A stretch of 64,000 nt of DNA from contig NZ_JAMOIE010000006.1 in assembly GCF_024448935.1 (NCBI RefSeq), positions 23,849 to 87,848 on the forward strand, written 5' to 3'. This DNA is from Stutzerimonas stutzeri (GTDB taxonomy: Bacteria > Pseudomonadota > Gammaproteobacteria > Pseudomonadales > Pseudomonadaceae). The notes under the pieces are model-generated. The model saw nothing but the letters and a program-made list of their open reading frames with translations. It was not told the origin of the DNA and did not search any database. The position numbers were made by a program, and so were the translations under genes. Every line of letters starts with the position of its first letter. Positions within the stretch are counted from its first letter, which is position 1. This document shows positions 18,283 through 27,346 of this stretch, piece after piece.

Positions 18283-20083
18283 TTTCAGCACAGCCTACCT
18301 GGCCCAGGCTGCCGAGCTGGCCGGAAATCCTGGTCAGTTGGCGGCGTACAACTCCCAGGGACATTGCGTGGTGCTCGCCGGCCCTGGAAGCGGAAAAACC
18401 AAGACGCTTGTGCTGAAGCTGGCTCGCATCTTGGCCGAAGACGTGCAGGCACCGCGTGGTGCTGCGTGCATCACCTACAGTCAAGAGTGCGCACGCGAAT
18501 TAACCCGTCGGCTTGAAATGTTGGGGCTGCGGGAGGCGCCAAACCTGTTCATCGGCACCGTCCACGGATTCTGCCTACGCCATCTGTTGATGCCATATGG
18601 ACGCTTAGCTGATCTACCGATTCAGTTTCCCCTCTCAGTGGCATCCCAGCGAGTGAGTGATCGTTTGATCAGGCAGTCCGGAGACGAGCTCTTTGGGGCC
18701 AACCATCCTTACAAAGCTATCGATCTTGGACGGCATCGCCGATCCGTACTGAACCGAAACAGCGTTGCCTGGCGTAGCGAGGAAGAACTTGCCGCCTGGG
18801 CCGAAGCCTACGAGGCGGCACTGCGCCAAGGGGGGCTGATCGACTACGACGACATGGTGGTCTATGGCCAGCGCCTGATCGCTGAGCATGATTGGGTACT
18901 GCCTCTGGTGCAGGCGAAATTTCCGGTGCTGGCGGTAGATGAATATCAGGATTTGGGGGTTGCACTCCATCGCATCGTCAAGCGCCTGGCTTTTGATGGT
19001 GGCGTGCGCTTGTTCGCAGTCGGTGATGCAGACCAGTCGATCTACGGTTTCACAGGGGCCGATGGCGCGTTGCTCATGGAGCTAGCTGAGCGTGAAGACA
19101 TCGAGCCGGTCAGACTTCAATTGAATTATCGCTCAGGGGCAGGCATTGTCAGCGCTTCAGAAATGGCGTTGGGTGAGGATCGTGGCTATCGGGCGAACGA
19201 CCCGACCCGTCAGGCGACTATCGAGTTTGTGCTGTGCCCTGATGGGCTCGCAGATCAGGCCGCACACGCCGTCGCGCAGATCATTCCGGTGGCCTTGGAC
19301 TCCAAGCCAGGACGAACGCTGGGCGATATCGCAATCTTGTATACGGACTATCGCGCAGGCGATATTGTGGCCAAGGCCGTGGCAGCCGGCGGTTTCGATT
19401 ATATCCGCGTGGACACCGCCGCGCCTTACCGTAAAGTTGCCTTGACGAGTTGGGTAGAAGACTGCGCCGCATGGTGTGCGGGTGGCTGGCGTATCGCGCG
19501 TCCGCAACTGCGTGGATTGATCGACCGTTATCTCGCATTTCATCGAGCGAACTTGGACGATGCGCAGGCTCGACGCGAGGGGCAGGAGCTAACCGCTCTG
19601 TTGTGGGCGTTGCGCGCCGATCAGCAGTCCGCACGTGATTTTGTCGCATCACTGCGCAACGGCATCTTGGATCGTCTGTTGGTTGCTGAATCGTCGCTTG
19701 CCGATCAGAAGGAACAACTGGATCGCATGACGGCGGCGCTTGCCGAAGGTGGCGCGCTGGCTACGCTGGACATTGCGAGTCTGGGCGGACGTGATGGTTC
19801 GCCGGATCACCTGAACCTGCTGACACTTCATTCCGCTAAGGGATGCGAGTACGACGTGGTCATTATGGTCGGTCTCGACTATGGGAGTTTGCCATGGCGA
19901 AAACTGAGTCCAGAGAAGTTGCGCGAGAGTCGCCGGCTGTTCTATGTGGGACTCACACGCGCCCGCGACGAGGTTCACATGCTGTACTCGGGATTCGTTG
20001 AAGGGCGCTATGGTCCGATGCGCCATGGGCGCTCACCATTCCTGGATGAATTAGAGGCACGAATGCGTGCTGCGAACCTCTGA
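18269..20083 (+). CDS. gajB: GajB-like UvrD/Rep-family helicase (Gabija defence system)
   Basis: A 604-residue superfamily 1 helicase with all core motifs: I (AGPGSGKTKT), II (LAVDEYQDL), III (VGDADQSIYGFTGADG), IV (QLNYRSG), V (LHSAKGCEYDVV) and VI (LFYVGLTRARDEV). The gene overlaps the end of gajA by 14 bases, so the two are coupled. Pairing with an OLD nuclease is diagnostic of Gabija; GajB is thought to sense nucleic acid and help trigger GajA. It is longer than the classical Bacillus GajB (about 490 residues from memory). No terminator is obvious after it. Confidence 0.85.
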   Translation: MPSRSFSTAYLAQAAELAGNPGQLAAYNSQGHCVVLAGPGSGKTKTLVLKLARILAEDVQAPRGAACITYSQECARELTRRLEMLGLREAPNLFIGTVHGFCLRHLLMPYGRLADLPIQFPLSVASQRVSDRLIRQSGDELFGANHPYKAIDLGRHRRSVLNRNSVAWRSEEELAAWAEAYEAALRQGGLIDYDDMVVYGQRLIAEHDWVLPLVQAKFPVLAVDEYQDLGVALHRIVKRLAFDGGVRLFAVGDADQSIYGFTGADGALLMELAEREDIEPVRLQLNYRSGAGIVSASEMALGEDRGYRANDPTRQATIEFVLCPDGLADQAAHAVAQIIPVALDSKPGRTLGDIAILYTDYRAGDIVAKAVAAGGFDYIRVDTAAPYRKVALTSWVEDCAAWCAGGWRIARPQLRGLIDRYLAFHRANLDDAQARREGQELTALLWALRADQQSARDFVASLRNGILDRLLVAESSLADQKEQLDRMTAALAEGGALATLDIASLGGRDGSPDHLNLLTLHSAKGCEYDVVIMVGLDYGSLPWRKLSPEKLRESRRLFYVGLTRARDEVHMLYSGFVEGRYGPMRHGRSPFLDELEARMRAANL

Positions 20084-20152
20084 GCGACTATATAAGGGTT
20101 GGGGCTGTATCCGAATCGCATGGGCTCCGGATGAGTTAATACCGGTTCTTAA

Positions 20153-20932
20153 CTAAATATCTGCCGCGCGCTGGGCTGCGGCACGTTCGCGCGCAAGTTG
20201 GGCGGCACGAGACATCGCATCTAGGTTGTCGATGCACCAAAGACCATCTACGCAAAGAAAGCGATCACTAAGCACTGCTTCGAGTAAATCCGGAAGACTG
20301 GCGGTGAAAAATCCAGCACCTGTGATCGTGGTGGTCGGCTCCAACTCGAGCATTGCTATAGGCACATCTGCGAGACATGGGCCGAAGTGCCCGGCTGGAG
20401 GGAATTTTCCTCCGAACTCGGTCCGCAGTCGCTCCTTGCTCATGCTCCTCGTGAGAGTGCTGTATCTCTCTTGTCTTAGCAACCAAAGCGCCTTGATGCC
20501 CTCGGCCCGATATTTCTTTTGCCGGGTACGGTAGTCACGCAGCGACTGATATGACCTTTGGATCTCGATAGCCAACTTGGCCTCGCCACGCTCGCCCCAG
20601 ACATCGGCTTTCCAGCGGCTGGTTTCGCTGCTCCCTGGAACCTCAACCGAGGCTCGGCAACCAAGATCCTCCAAAACGCTGCGCACCAGTATCTTGGCCG
20701 CGAGGTGCCACTGGCTTTCTTCGGAAGTGCTGCAGGCACCGCTTAGATGCGCGAAGAAAGGATGGCCATTGGCACTGATCTTGGGGACGGCTGGAGCATT
20801 GCAGCATGGCATTAGCAGATCGCCGACGTGATAGTTCCGTTGCAGCCCCAGCCACTGGGCCTGCGACATGCGCAGTGCATTCGCGACGCCAGTGCCATTC
20901 GCGTAGGCTGCTTCGATCACCATGACCATCAT
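20153..20932 (-). CDS. CoiA-like nuclease-domain protein, cargo
   Basis: A 259-residue protein containing HPFFAHLSGACSTSEESQWHLAAK, then KADVWGERGEAKLAIEIQRSYQ and YRTRQKKYRAEGIKALWLLR. This order (zinc/His-rich segment, then a D-x(n)-E-x-Q nuclease core) matches CoiA-like restriction-endonuclease-fold proteins. The open frame continues upstream to 21127, but ATG 20932 has GAGGGG five bases before it and is preferred. It is convergent with gajB and separated from the helicase gene by a strong terminator (21019-21050). A defence or DNA-uptake role is inference. Confidence 0.7.
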   Translation of the reverse strand: MMVMVIEAAYANGTGVANALRMSQAQWLGLQRNYHVGDLLMPCCNAPAVPKISANGHPFFAHLSGACSTSEESQWHLAAKILVRSVLEDLGCRASVEVPGSSETSRWKADVWGERGEAKLAIEIQRSYQSLRDYRTRQKKYRAEGIKALWLLRQERYSTLTRSMSKERLRTEFGGKFPPAGHFGPCLADVPIAMLELEPTTTITGAGFFTASLPDLLEAVLSDRFLCVDGLWCIDNLDAMSRAAQLARERAAAQRAADI

Positions 20933-21018
20933 GCCCCTCGAGATCTGCGTATGTCCGCCCAGTTTAACGACCCCGACGCTGGGCGTCATGGCGACGATTG
21001 AAGGTACTGTGCAGGAAT

Positions 21019-21050
21019 AAAAAAAGCCGGCGCCCAGAGGGACGCCGGCA
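21019..21050 (-). terminator. Rho-independent terminator after the SNF2-like helicase gene
   Basis: On the minus strand, GCCGGCG and CGCCGGC pair around a 10-base loop and are followed by seven T residues. It begins 13 bases past the helicase stop and separates ICE backbone transcription from the CoiA/Gabija cargo. Confidence 0.9.
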
Positions 21051-21062
21051 TGAACGAGAGTA

Positions 21063-23348
21063 TCAGGCCGCGACGAGTTGCCGGGCCAGGGCGACCTCGA
21101 TCGAATCGCCGTCCTGGTTGAGCACATCCAGCCCCGATTCCGGGACGTCGCCGGAGGTGCTCTGCGATACCAGGATCTTCTTCGCCATCAGGGCCAAGCA
21201 CGTCATCTGCGACGTGGCCGCATACCCCAGGTAGATCACCTTCACATGCTGCTTCTGGCCGATCCGCCATGACCGGCGCGCGGCTTGTTGCAACGTGTAG
21301 ATGTTCCACCCCGACTGCATGAACACAATCGTGGGGAACTCCAGCAAATCCAGGCCGGTTTTCACCAGTTCCGGATTCGTGATGAGGACGTCGATCCCGC
21401 GATCGAGCTGCTCGGCAATCCAGTCTTCGCGGCGAGAGGCATCCACGCTTGCGCGCAGTACCGCCACCCGAAAACCCTCTTGCTCCAGCAACATCTTCAA
21501 ACGGCTGGTGGTATCGCGCGTGCCGGTGTAGACGGAGTACACCAGGGTCTTACGACCCGCGGCTTTCTCCTCGCGGCAGATGTCGATCAGCTCACGCTCT
21601 TTCGGCATGATCTCCAGCTCGTTGAACTGGGCCGGTGTGAAGGCCAGGACCTGGCGCGTACGCGGGTGGCGCACGGTTTCTGCCCGAAAGCAGCAGTCGG
21701 ACCACGCCAACAGCACATTGAGGACTACGCCCAGCAAGGTGGTATCCCGCTTGCGCAGGGCCTCCTTGAGTTCCGCCGTCAGGCTGGCGGCCAGATTGCG
21801 GTAGGCGTCGGCCTGCCCGGCATCCATAGCGACCTCCCGGAACTCTTCGTCATACGGCGGCAGCACGCCGCCGATGTCTCTGAGCTTGAGGAAGATCGTG
21901 TACGGCAGCACGCAGCGCAGTACGCCTTTCGGCCCGAACCCGGGTGCCTTGACCGTTCTGACGGTGATCTTCGAGCCTTTGGCGGTCTTGTGGGCCGGCC
22001 CGTTGCTCTCGGAATAGATGTCCTTGAGGACACCATGGTCCCTCATAAACGCCATGGCAGCGGCATTCATGCTGCCGCTGGCGCTCGGGCGGTAACCATC
22101 TTCGATCATCCTCGCGGGCAAGGCCCGGAACAGCAAATGAAAGAGATCGTCTGCATAGCCCCCCATGAGGGTACCGGTTAGCAGTACGGTCTTGCGTGCC
22201 TTGGCTGCGATGACGCCCATCGCCTGGCCCTGCGCCGATCCACCCGTTTTGTATTCATGGGCTTCATCTGCGATGAGCAAGTCGAAGGTGCTTTGCGGCA
22301 GATACCGCTTCACATATTCCGAGGGCTGATAGCCGCCTTCTCCGAAGCCGAACTCCATTGAGGACATGGCGCGTTCCATGCGCTGCGCCTGCCGGTCGGA
22401 AAACACCAACTCCCCGCGCTCGTCCATCAGGTTGATGAAGTTGTGCAGGTTGTCGCCGAGCATCGACGCCAGGAACGAATCGCCGAAGGTCTTCATCAGC
22501 TTGTTGGCCGTGGCCTCGCCGATGGTCGGGATTCTCTTCAGCGCACGCAGCACCGCCGAGGACTGATCACTGCCCGACAGGCTACGTGGCCGCATCAGCG
22601 TCCAGAGTGCGCCGTCGCAGACATGGCACTTGCGGCGGGTTTCTTCCGCCTCCAGCTCCAGAGCACTGACCGGCTCGCCGTCGAGATCAGTGACCATCGT
22701 CCCGCAGTGCGGGCAGGCGCCGACCATGCCGTAACGGGTGCGTTTGCGGACGAAGGCGGGCTTCCAGTGGAATCCCATCCGCATTCTGACCCTGCCGATG
22801 ATGAAGAACTCCTGCCCTTCGGCCGGCACGTTCAACTGCTCGCGCAGCTTGATCAACTTGAGCAATGTGTCCGGGCCGTTGAGCACCCAGACTTTCGCAC
22901 CGGCGACGGTTTCGAGGATCTCGCGCCGCCATTTGTAGACTAGATGGGGCGGGCTGAGGACGAGCGTGCGGCGATAGCCTTCCGCGTTGAGCACCGCCCC
23001 TAGCGCGATGCCGACGGTGGTTTTTCCCGTCCCCATCTCGCCATTGACGATGGCCGCGCGCTCGCCCTGATTGACGAGCAGTTCGGCGGCCGCATGGACG
23101 ACCTCGGCCTGGGCGGGGAACAGCTGCCGCTTGAGGCTGGCGAGGACGAGCTGGCGGTTGGCGCGCGGCACACCGTTGTAAACGGGCGGGTTGGCCCGGT
23201 TGAGGGAGTCGAGTAACTCATCCCCAAACTCGGTGACGAAATCCTGCAGGCTGAAAGACAGATCGCTTTCGCTGTCCGCAGGGTTGAACAGATCGCCCGT
23301 GGCGGGCATGGAAGGTGCGGCGGGGGCCGCTTCGAGTTGCATGGTCAT
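21063..23348 (-). CDS. SNF2-like DEAH helicase of the ICE backbone
   Basis: A 761-residue superfamily 2 ATPase. Walker A is NGEMGTGKTTVG, motif II is LLIADEAHEYKTGG, and the C-terminal helicase domain ends with a Q-x2-RR-x2-R-x-GQ motif (QQAARRSWRIGQ). Between the two lobes is a zinc-ribbon-like insertion (CPHCG ... CHVCDG). This protein is common in the accessory block of these ICEs; DNA remodelling is inferred and the exact job is unknown. Of two nearby ATGs, 23348 has GGAG at good spacing. The terminator at 21019-21050 follows. Confidence 0.87.
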   Translation of the reverse strand: MTMQLEAAPAAPSMPATGDLFNPADSESDLSFSLQDFVTEFGDELLDSLNRANPPVYNGVPRANRQLVLASLKRQLFPAQAEVVHAAAELLVNQGERAAIVNGEMGTGKTTVGIALGAVLNAEGYRRTLVLSPPHLVYKWRREILETVAGAKVWVLNGPDTLLKLIKLREQLNVPAEGQEFFIIGRVRMRMGFHWKPAFVRKRTRYGMVGACPHCGTMVTDLDGEPVSALELEAEETRRKCHVCDGALWTLMRPRSLSGSDQSSAVLRALKRIPTIGEATANKLMKTFGDSFLASMLGDNLHNFINLMDERGELVFSDRQAQRMERAMSSMEFGFGEGGYQPSEYVKRYLPQSTFDLLIADEAHEYKTGGSAQGQAMGVIAAKARKTVLLTGTLMGGYADDLFHLLFRALPARMIEDGYRPSASGSMNAAAMAFMRDHGVLKDIYSESNGPAHKTAKGSKITVRTVKAPGFGPKGVLRCVLPYTIFLKLRDIGGVLPPYDEEFREVAMDAGQADAYRNLAASLTAELKEALRKRDTTLLGVVLNVLLAWSDCCFRAETVRHPRTRQVLAFTPAQFNELEIMPKERELIDICREEKAAGRKTLVYSVYTGTRDTTSRLKMLLEQEGFRVAVLRASVDASRREDWIAEQLDRGIDVLITNPELVKTGLDLLEFPTIVFMQSGWNIYTLQQAARRSWRIGQKQHVKVIYLGYAATSQMTCLALMAKKILVSQSTSGDVPESGLDVLNQDGDSIEVALARQLVAA

Positions 23349-23380
23349 GGTGATGCTCCAAAAAAATGGGGCATGCACCG

Positions 23381-23409
23381 CCCCCAGGGGCGATGTATGC
23401 CCCTGGGGG
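23381..23409 (-). promoter_or_regulatory. Leader hairpin upstream of the helicase gene
   Basis: A perfect 11-bp stem (CCCCCAGGGGC / GCCCCTGGGGG) with a 7-base loop lies in the 5' leader of the helicase gene. Without a following T tract it is not a terminator. Similar hairpins occur before other accessory genes (see 23793 and 26508). Confidence 0.6.
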
Positions 23410-23444
23410 TGAAGGTGGGTGGACGGCGCGCAGCCGCCCGGAAA

Positions 23445-23753
23445 TCAATACTCGCTGGGTAACAACAGCGTCGTGACGCTGCGGTCCCACTCAGTGATGA
23501 TCCAGAGTTTCAGATCGGGATCGACCTGGTACGAAGAGAGCAACCGGGCCTCGCCCGATGCCCGCGCGGCATCGTTCGATCGCCGATCGTCCTCGTCGAG
23601 GTCGCCCCAGTCGCCGCTGAGGTGGCGGCGAAGGTACGGGCTCGGGTTGAGCCGTCCCTGTTCGACCAGATTGGCCACGCCGACGGTCATGACCGTCGCA
23701 CCCGGCGAGAAGCGCAGATTGGGGGCCGCGCTGATGGACATTACAGTTGCCAT
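23445..23753 (-). CDS. Small ICE/plasmid-related protein with GDWGD motif, copy 1
   Basis: A 102-residue protein with RHLSGDWGDLDEDDRRSND and the C-terminal segment LKLWIITEWDRSVTTLLLPSEY. It belongs to a family common on plasmids and ICEs and sometimes misnamed a restriction subunit; its function is unknown. ATG 23753 has AAGGAG upstream. The neighbouring gene at 23840-24160 is a diverged paralogue with the same core motif, so the pair probably arose by tandem duplication. Confidence 0.8.
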   Translation of the reverse strand: MATVMSISAAPNLRFSPGATVMTVGVANLVEQGRLNPSPYLRRHLSGDWGDLDEDDRRSNDAARASGEARLLSSYQVDPDLKLWIITEWDRSVTTLLLPSEY

Positions 23754-23792
23754 GGTGATAGCTCCTTCGATGAAAGAAAGGGCCATGGCGTC

Positions 23793-23831
23793 CCCATCGG
23801 GGCGACATGACCCCGGTGGGTGGATGAAATG
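23793..23831 (-). promoter_or_regulatory. Leader hairpin of type 2 with conserved TTTCATCCACCC
   Basis: CCCATCGGGG and CCCCGGTGGG pair around an 8-base loop, next to GGGTGGATGAAAT (sense strand ATTTCATCCACCC). The same sequence and arrangement recur at 26508-26543. It lies between the two GDWGD paralogues. Confidence 0.55.
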
Positions 23832-23839
23832 GGCTGGTG

Positions 23840-24160
23840 CTAGATCGAGGACTGCTCTTCGGGCAGTTGGACCACGGTGGTGCGGTGATCCTCGCTGGTC
23901 ATCACGATCAGCAGCAGCTGCGGCGTGATCCTGTAGCGAGAGATCATGGGATTGTCCTGGTCGAGTGCCACATCATTGACCTGGCGGGTGGTCTCGTCGA
24001 CATCGCCCCAATCGCCTCGCACATGGCGCTGCACATAAGGCAAGGGATCGATGAGGCCTTTGCTGGCCAACCAGTGCACCTTCTCGCTCAGCCTCAGCGA
24101 ACCGAGGGCGAACAACGGACGGGCTTGCGGCTCGCGCCGCGCGAACAAACGCGAAAGCAT
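23840..24160 (-). CDS. Small ICE/plasmid-related protein with GDWGD motif, copy 2
   Basis: A 106-residue protein sharing RHVRGDWGDVDETTRQVND and the layout of its neighbour (copy 1), followed by a more diverged C-terminus ending VVQLPEEQSSI. ATG 24160 has AAGGAG 8 bases upstream; the longer open frame is not supported. Function unknown. Confidence 0.8.
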   Translation of the reverse strand: MLSRLFARREPQARPLFALGSLRLSEKVHWLASKGLIDPLPYVQRHVRGDWGDVDETTRQVNDVALDQDNPMISRYRITPQLLLIVMTSEDHRTTVVQLPEEQSSI

Positions 24161-24215
24161 GGGAGTTCTCCTTCTGGTGGATGAATGAAGCAAGGCGGCG
24201 AGCCGCCCGATGCGA

Positions 24216-25325
24216 TCAGTGGATGGTGAGAATCCGGCCGAGGGTGGCCGAGTCCGGGGACAAGTCCCAGGCACGAATCACGGGGACAAACTTGTCGGTG
24301 AGGATGCGTGTCTCTGCGATTGAACCGTCATCGCGCTCGCGATATTCGGTGGTCGTCGCCTTCTGCTTGTAGGTGTCGCCTTTCACGGCCAGGGTGCGGC
24401 CGTTCTTCGACTGCACGACACCGGAGATCGCGCCGGCCGCGAGGGCCAGTGCCAGGTGCCACTGGGACAATGCGCGCGCCGGGCGGCGCAAGGACTGCTG
24501 GGCGGCGCCCAGATGGGTCTCGAACGACGGCCACAGGCCATGCAGGCGCTGCACTTCGTCGGCGAACTGCGCCGGCTCCATGCTCAGACGGTAGAAATGC
24601 TCCGGCTCGTGCTGGGCGACAGGGACGGCATACGGAAGCGATGGCCACGCGGGTGGCAGTTCCTCCGCTTCCAGGTCGCCTTGCCCGATCTGCAACAGGC
24701 GAGCACGGACGTTCTTGACCTCATCGCCCACCAGCTCGCGCTGGCGGACCCGGCGACCGAACACGACCACCTGCTTGAACTGCGTATCCACCGCTCGGTA
24801 GATGCGCAGATCGGCAAAGTGCCGCGTGAGCCAACCGACCAGTTCCTGGTCAAGCACGTAGTGCGGGACGATGAAAACCAAGATGCCGTCGTACTGCAGC
24901 AGTTGCAGCGTGCGCTGATAGAACAGCTTTTCCAGCCGTGCGCGGCCCTTGCCGTCGTAGCCGATGTTGCCGTTCGCATCCTTGGACAGATCCCCGTATG
25001 GCGGGTTGAGCCACAGCAAACCGAAGCTCTGGCGTGCGATCAAGGTGTCCATGAGGTCGCCCTGGATGCAGTGATCGACGAGCAGACGCGCATGGTTGGC
25101 GCGCTCCGGGTCGAACTCCACCGCATAGGCGGTGACCTGGTCACGCCCGAGGGCATGCGCAGCCTCCGCGATGGCGACGCCTTCGCCTGCACAAGGATCG
25201 AGAATGCACATCGGCCCGTCGCCGGGCGCCAGTGCGCTGAGCGCTCTTTCGAGCGTGGGCTCGTCGGTCGGAAAATATCCAGCCTTGATGAAGTTGCGGG
25301 CGAGCCGCGGGAACATGAGTGCCAT
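24216..25325 (-). CDS. Class I SAM-dependent DNA methylase-like protein (DUF6094-type)
   Basis: A 369-residue protein with an AdoMet-binding motif DPCAGEG at about residue 43 and the catalytic NPPY (LLWLNPPYGD) near 107, the signature of N6-adenine-type amino-methyltransferases. No restriction endonuclease lies beside it, so it is either an orphan methylase that could protect the element from host restriction or modifies another substrate. It is part of the accessory block and has its own RBS (AGGAGA). Confidence 0.85.
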   Translation of the reverse strand: MALMFPRLARNFIKAGYFPTDEPTLERALSALAPGDGPMCILDPCAGEGVAIAEAAHALGRDQVTAYAVEFDPERANHARLLVDHCIQGDLMDTLIARQSFGLLWLNPPYGDLSKDANGNIGYDGKGRARLEKLFYQRTLQLLQYDGILVFIVPHYVLDQELVGWLTRHFADLRIYRAVDTQFKQVVVFGRRVRQRELVGDEVKNVRARLLQIGQGDLEAEELPPAWPSLPYAVPVAQHEPEHFYRLSMEPAQFADEVQRLHGLWPSFETHLGAAQQSLRRPARALSQWHLALALAAGAISGVVQSKNGRTLAVKGDTYKQKATTTEYRERDDGSIAETRILTDKFVPVIRAWDLSPDSATLGRILTIH

Positions 25326-25391
25326 AAGAAATCTCCTGTAGCGGGGATGAAGGAAAGCGGGTGCGTGTCGGTCACACGCACCTGCCGTGGG

Positions 25392-26048
25392 TCAGGCCAC
25401 CGCTTCCAGCGACCGTTGGGTGGTCGCCGGCTGCGGGAGCGGATGGGCGGTCAGTACGCCCTGGCGGATCAGGCTGCCCAGCGCTTCGGTGAGCGCTGGC
25501 ACGTCCAGCCCCAGACGAAATCCACGCAGCGGCCCGAGGGCCGTCGGCAGGTCGCGGAGCATGTCGCGGTCTCGCAGCAGTGCCAGCACCGTCCCTTGCC
25601 AGTGATCCAGCAAGGGCAGCGGGCACGTCTCCTTGACGAGCAGCCAGAGGCGCGACGTAGGATCGGCCGCCGCGCGCGGCAACAGTGCGAGCGCGCTGGT
25701 GGTGGCCTTGTCCGGCAGGATGCAGCGCCGATCGAACAGCCAGAGATTGACGAGCGACCCGAACAGGGTGCGGCGATAGCTGCGGGTCAAGCGCTTTTCC
25801 AGACGCTCGACCGAGGGAACGAACACGGGCACGGAGCCGCCCTGGTCGGTGATGAGATGGAACTGGTCCAGTCCATCCTCGTCGCGGCCCAAGGTGAGCC
25901 GGGCGAGAAACTGCTGGATCGCGGTGTCCCGCGCCCAGACCGACAGAAAGACCAGATCGCCGTCTTCGCCGCAGACGCAGGCATCGGCCATCACGTCGCC
26001 GCATTCGTCGATGCGGTACAGCAGCTGTGGGGATGAAGATGCAGACAT
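25392..26048 (-). CDS. ICE conserved protein, unknown function
   Basis: A 218-residue soluble protein beginning MSASSSPQLLYRIDECGDVMADACVCGEDGD; no membrane segment or catalytic motif is visible. I do not recognise a named domain. Its position between the methylase and a small unknown gene, with its own RBS and leader, is typical for this ICE class. Confidence 0.7.
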   Translation of the reverse strand: MSASSSPQLLYRIDECGDVMADACVCGEDGDLVFLSVWARDTAIQQFLARLTLGRDEDGLDQFHLITDQGGSVPVFVPSVERLEKRLTRSYRRTLFGSLVNLWLFDRRCILPDKATTSALALLPRAAADPTSRLWLLVKETCPLPLLDHWQGTVLALLRDRDMLRDLPTALGPLRGFRLGLDVPALTEALGSLIRQGVLTAHPLPQPATTQRSLEAVA

Positions 26049-26130
26049 GGTGGAGTCCTCAATGAGTGAGGGGCACCACCACCCGCAGGGGCAGTGAATG
26101 CCCCGTTAGGGATGAAAGAACGCGGACTAC

Positions 26131-26472
26131 TCAGAGTTCACGTTCGGTGAACGAACCGTCGGCCTGATGCTTGACTACGCGGTTGCCGACATTCCTTTCA
26201 GCGTCGTGCTGGACCTCGATGAACAGGCTTTCCGGCACAAGGATCTGAAAATGACGCAAGACCTCACGGTAGTAGTCCAGGTCATGGTTGAACGGATCGC
26301 TCTCGTGCAGATTGCTGTACAAGAAGTCGTCGCTCTCGACCTTCATGGTGTCGTCGATCAACTCGGTTGGCTTCTCGATGACCAAGAAGAAGTAGTTCAT
26401 CGGCCGATCCCAGCCGAGTAGTACGGTGACGGAAAATCCTTTGTGAAATGTGTCGAAGTAGTGCCGACTCAT
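26131..26472 (-). CDS. Small ICE protein, unknown function
   Basis: A 113-residue acidic protein (MSRHYFDTFHKGFSVTVLLGWDRPMNYFFLVIEK). Tyr/Phe-rich and without membrane segments. The ATG at 26472 has GAGGAG upstream and directly follows a type 2 leader hairpin. Not recognised. Confidence 0.7.
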   Translation of the reverse strand: MSRHYFDTFHKGFSVTVLLGWDRPMNYFFLVIEKPTELIDDTMKVESDDFLYSNLHESDPFNHDLDYYREVLRHFQILVPESLFIEVQHDAERNVGNRVVKHQADGSFTEREL

Positions 26473-26507
26473 GGTGAAGCTCCTCGATTGAAATAGCCGG
26501 GAACCTC

Positions 26508-26543
26508 CCCATCGGGGCTGCCCCGGCGGGTGGATGAAATGCC
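26508..26543 (-). promoter_or_regulatory. Leader hairpin of type 2 with conserved TTTCATCCACCC
   Basis: CCCATCGGGG and CCCCGGCGGG pair around CTG, followed by GGTGGATGAAATG, nearly identical to 23793-23831. It lies between the DUF3275 gene and the small gene at 26131. Confidence 0.55.
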
Positions 26544-26561
26544 GCGGATGCGGCAGGACGA

Positions 26562-27248
26562 TCAGGCAGCCTGCGGTTCGAGTTGCAGGTTCCATTGCTG
26601 GGCCGTGGCGTCGAAGGCATAGCCCAACTGGTTGAGCCGCGCGATCTGCAGACGCAGGGTGCGGCGATCGATGGTCGAGTCAAGTTTCACCGACTCTTCC
26701 AACGGCCAGAGAATGCCGAACAGCGCCGCGTCGTCGCTCTCGGGACTATCCGAAGCGGCCACGGTGGCGGACGGCGTATCGACGCCGAATGGCGTGGTAT
26801 CGACCAGCGGGTCCTTCGATGCCTGCACGGGCGCAGGCTCCGGCTTGGACCGGGACTTGGATTTCTCGGCTGTTGCCGGCGTTGTCGCCGGTGGCGTGCC
26901 CAGCTCTTCATCGAGCGGATCGACGTCCTGTGCGGCGAAGGCGCGAGCCTCGGCCTTGCTCAGCTTGTCGATGCCCGACAGGGTCATGCCGTCCAGGTTG
27001 GCGCGGATTTCAAAGCGCATGCCATCGCCAACCGGATAGGCCTTCGGATAGATGTAGCGGATGACGAACTCACCGTCGTACTTCCCTTCGGGGTACTGCT
27101 CCAGTTCCGGGTCTTTCACATGGAACAGTCCAAGGCGGGTCGTGAGGCGACCGACCGTGAACCGACCGTTGCGGCCCGGGATGGTGCGGATGGCGAGTTG
27201 GCCGCGGACGATGAGGGGCGGATCGGATTGAACGGCTGCTGTAGCCAT
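26562..27248 (-). CDS. DUF3275 family ICE protein
   Basis: A 228-residue protein. Its first half (RTIPGRNGRFTVGRLTTRLG, GKYDGEFVIRYIYPKAYPVGDG) matches the DUF3275 family found in this ICE class; then comes a Pro/Ser/Lys-rich linker and a C-terminal helical part (RRTLRLQIARLNQLGYAFD). A much longer open frame continues upstream through the next gene's region but ATG 27248 has AAGGAG at proper spacing. Function unknown. Confidence 0.82.
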   Translation of the reverse strand: MATAAVQSDPPLIVRGQLAIRTIPGRNGRFTVGRLTTRLGLFHVKDPELEQYPEGKYDGEFVIRYIYPKAYPVGDGMRFEIRANLDGMTLSGIDKLSKAEARAFAAQDVDPLDEELGTPPATTPATAEKSKSRSKPEPAPVQASKDPLVDTTPFGVDTPSATVAASDSPESDDAALFGILWPLEESVKLDSTIDRRTLRLQIARLNQLGYAFDATAQQWNLQLEPQAA

Positions 27249-27346
27249 GGCATATCTCCTTGTGATGAATGGAACCGTCTTGCGCGGCGCGCAACGGGTC
27301 AGGAAGAAAATGGACCCGCCCTGACGGGCGAGGTCCGAGTAGTGGC

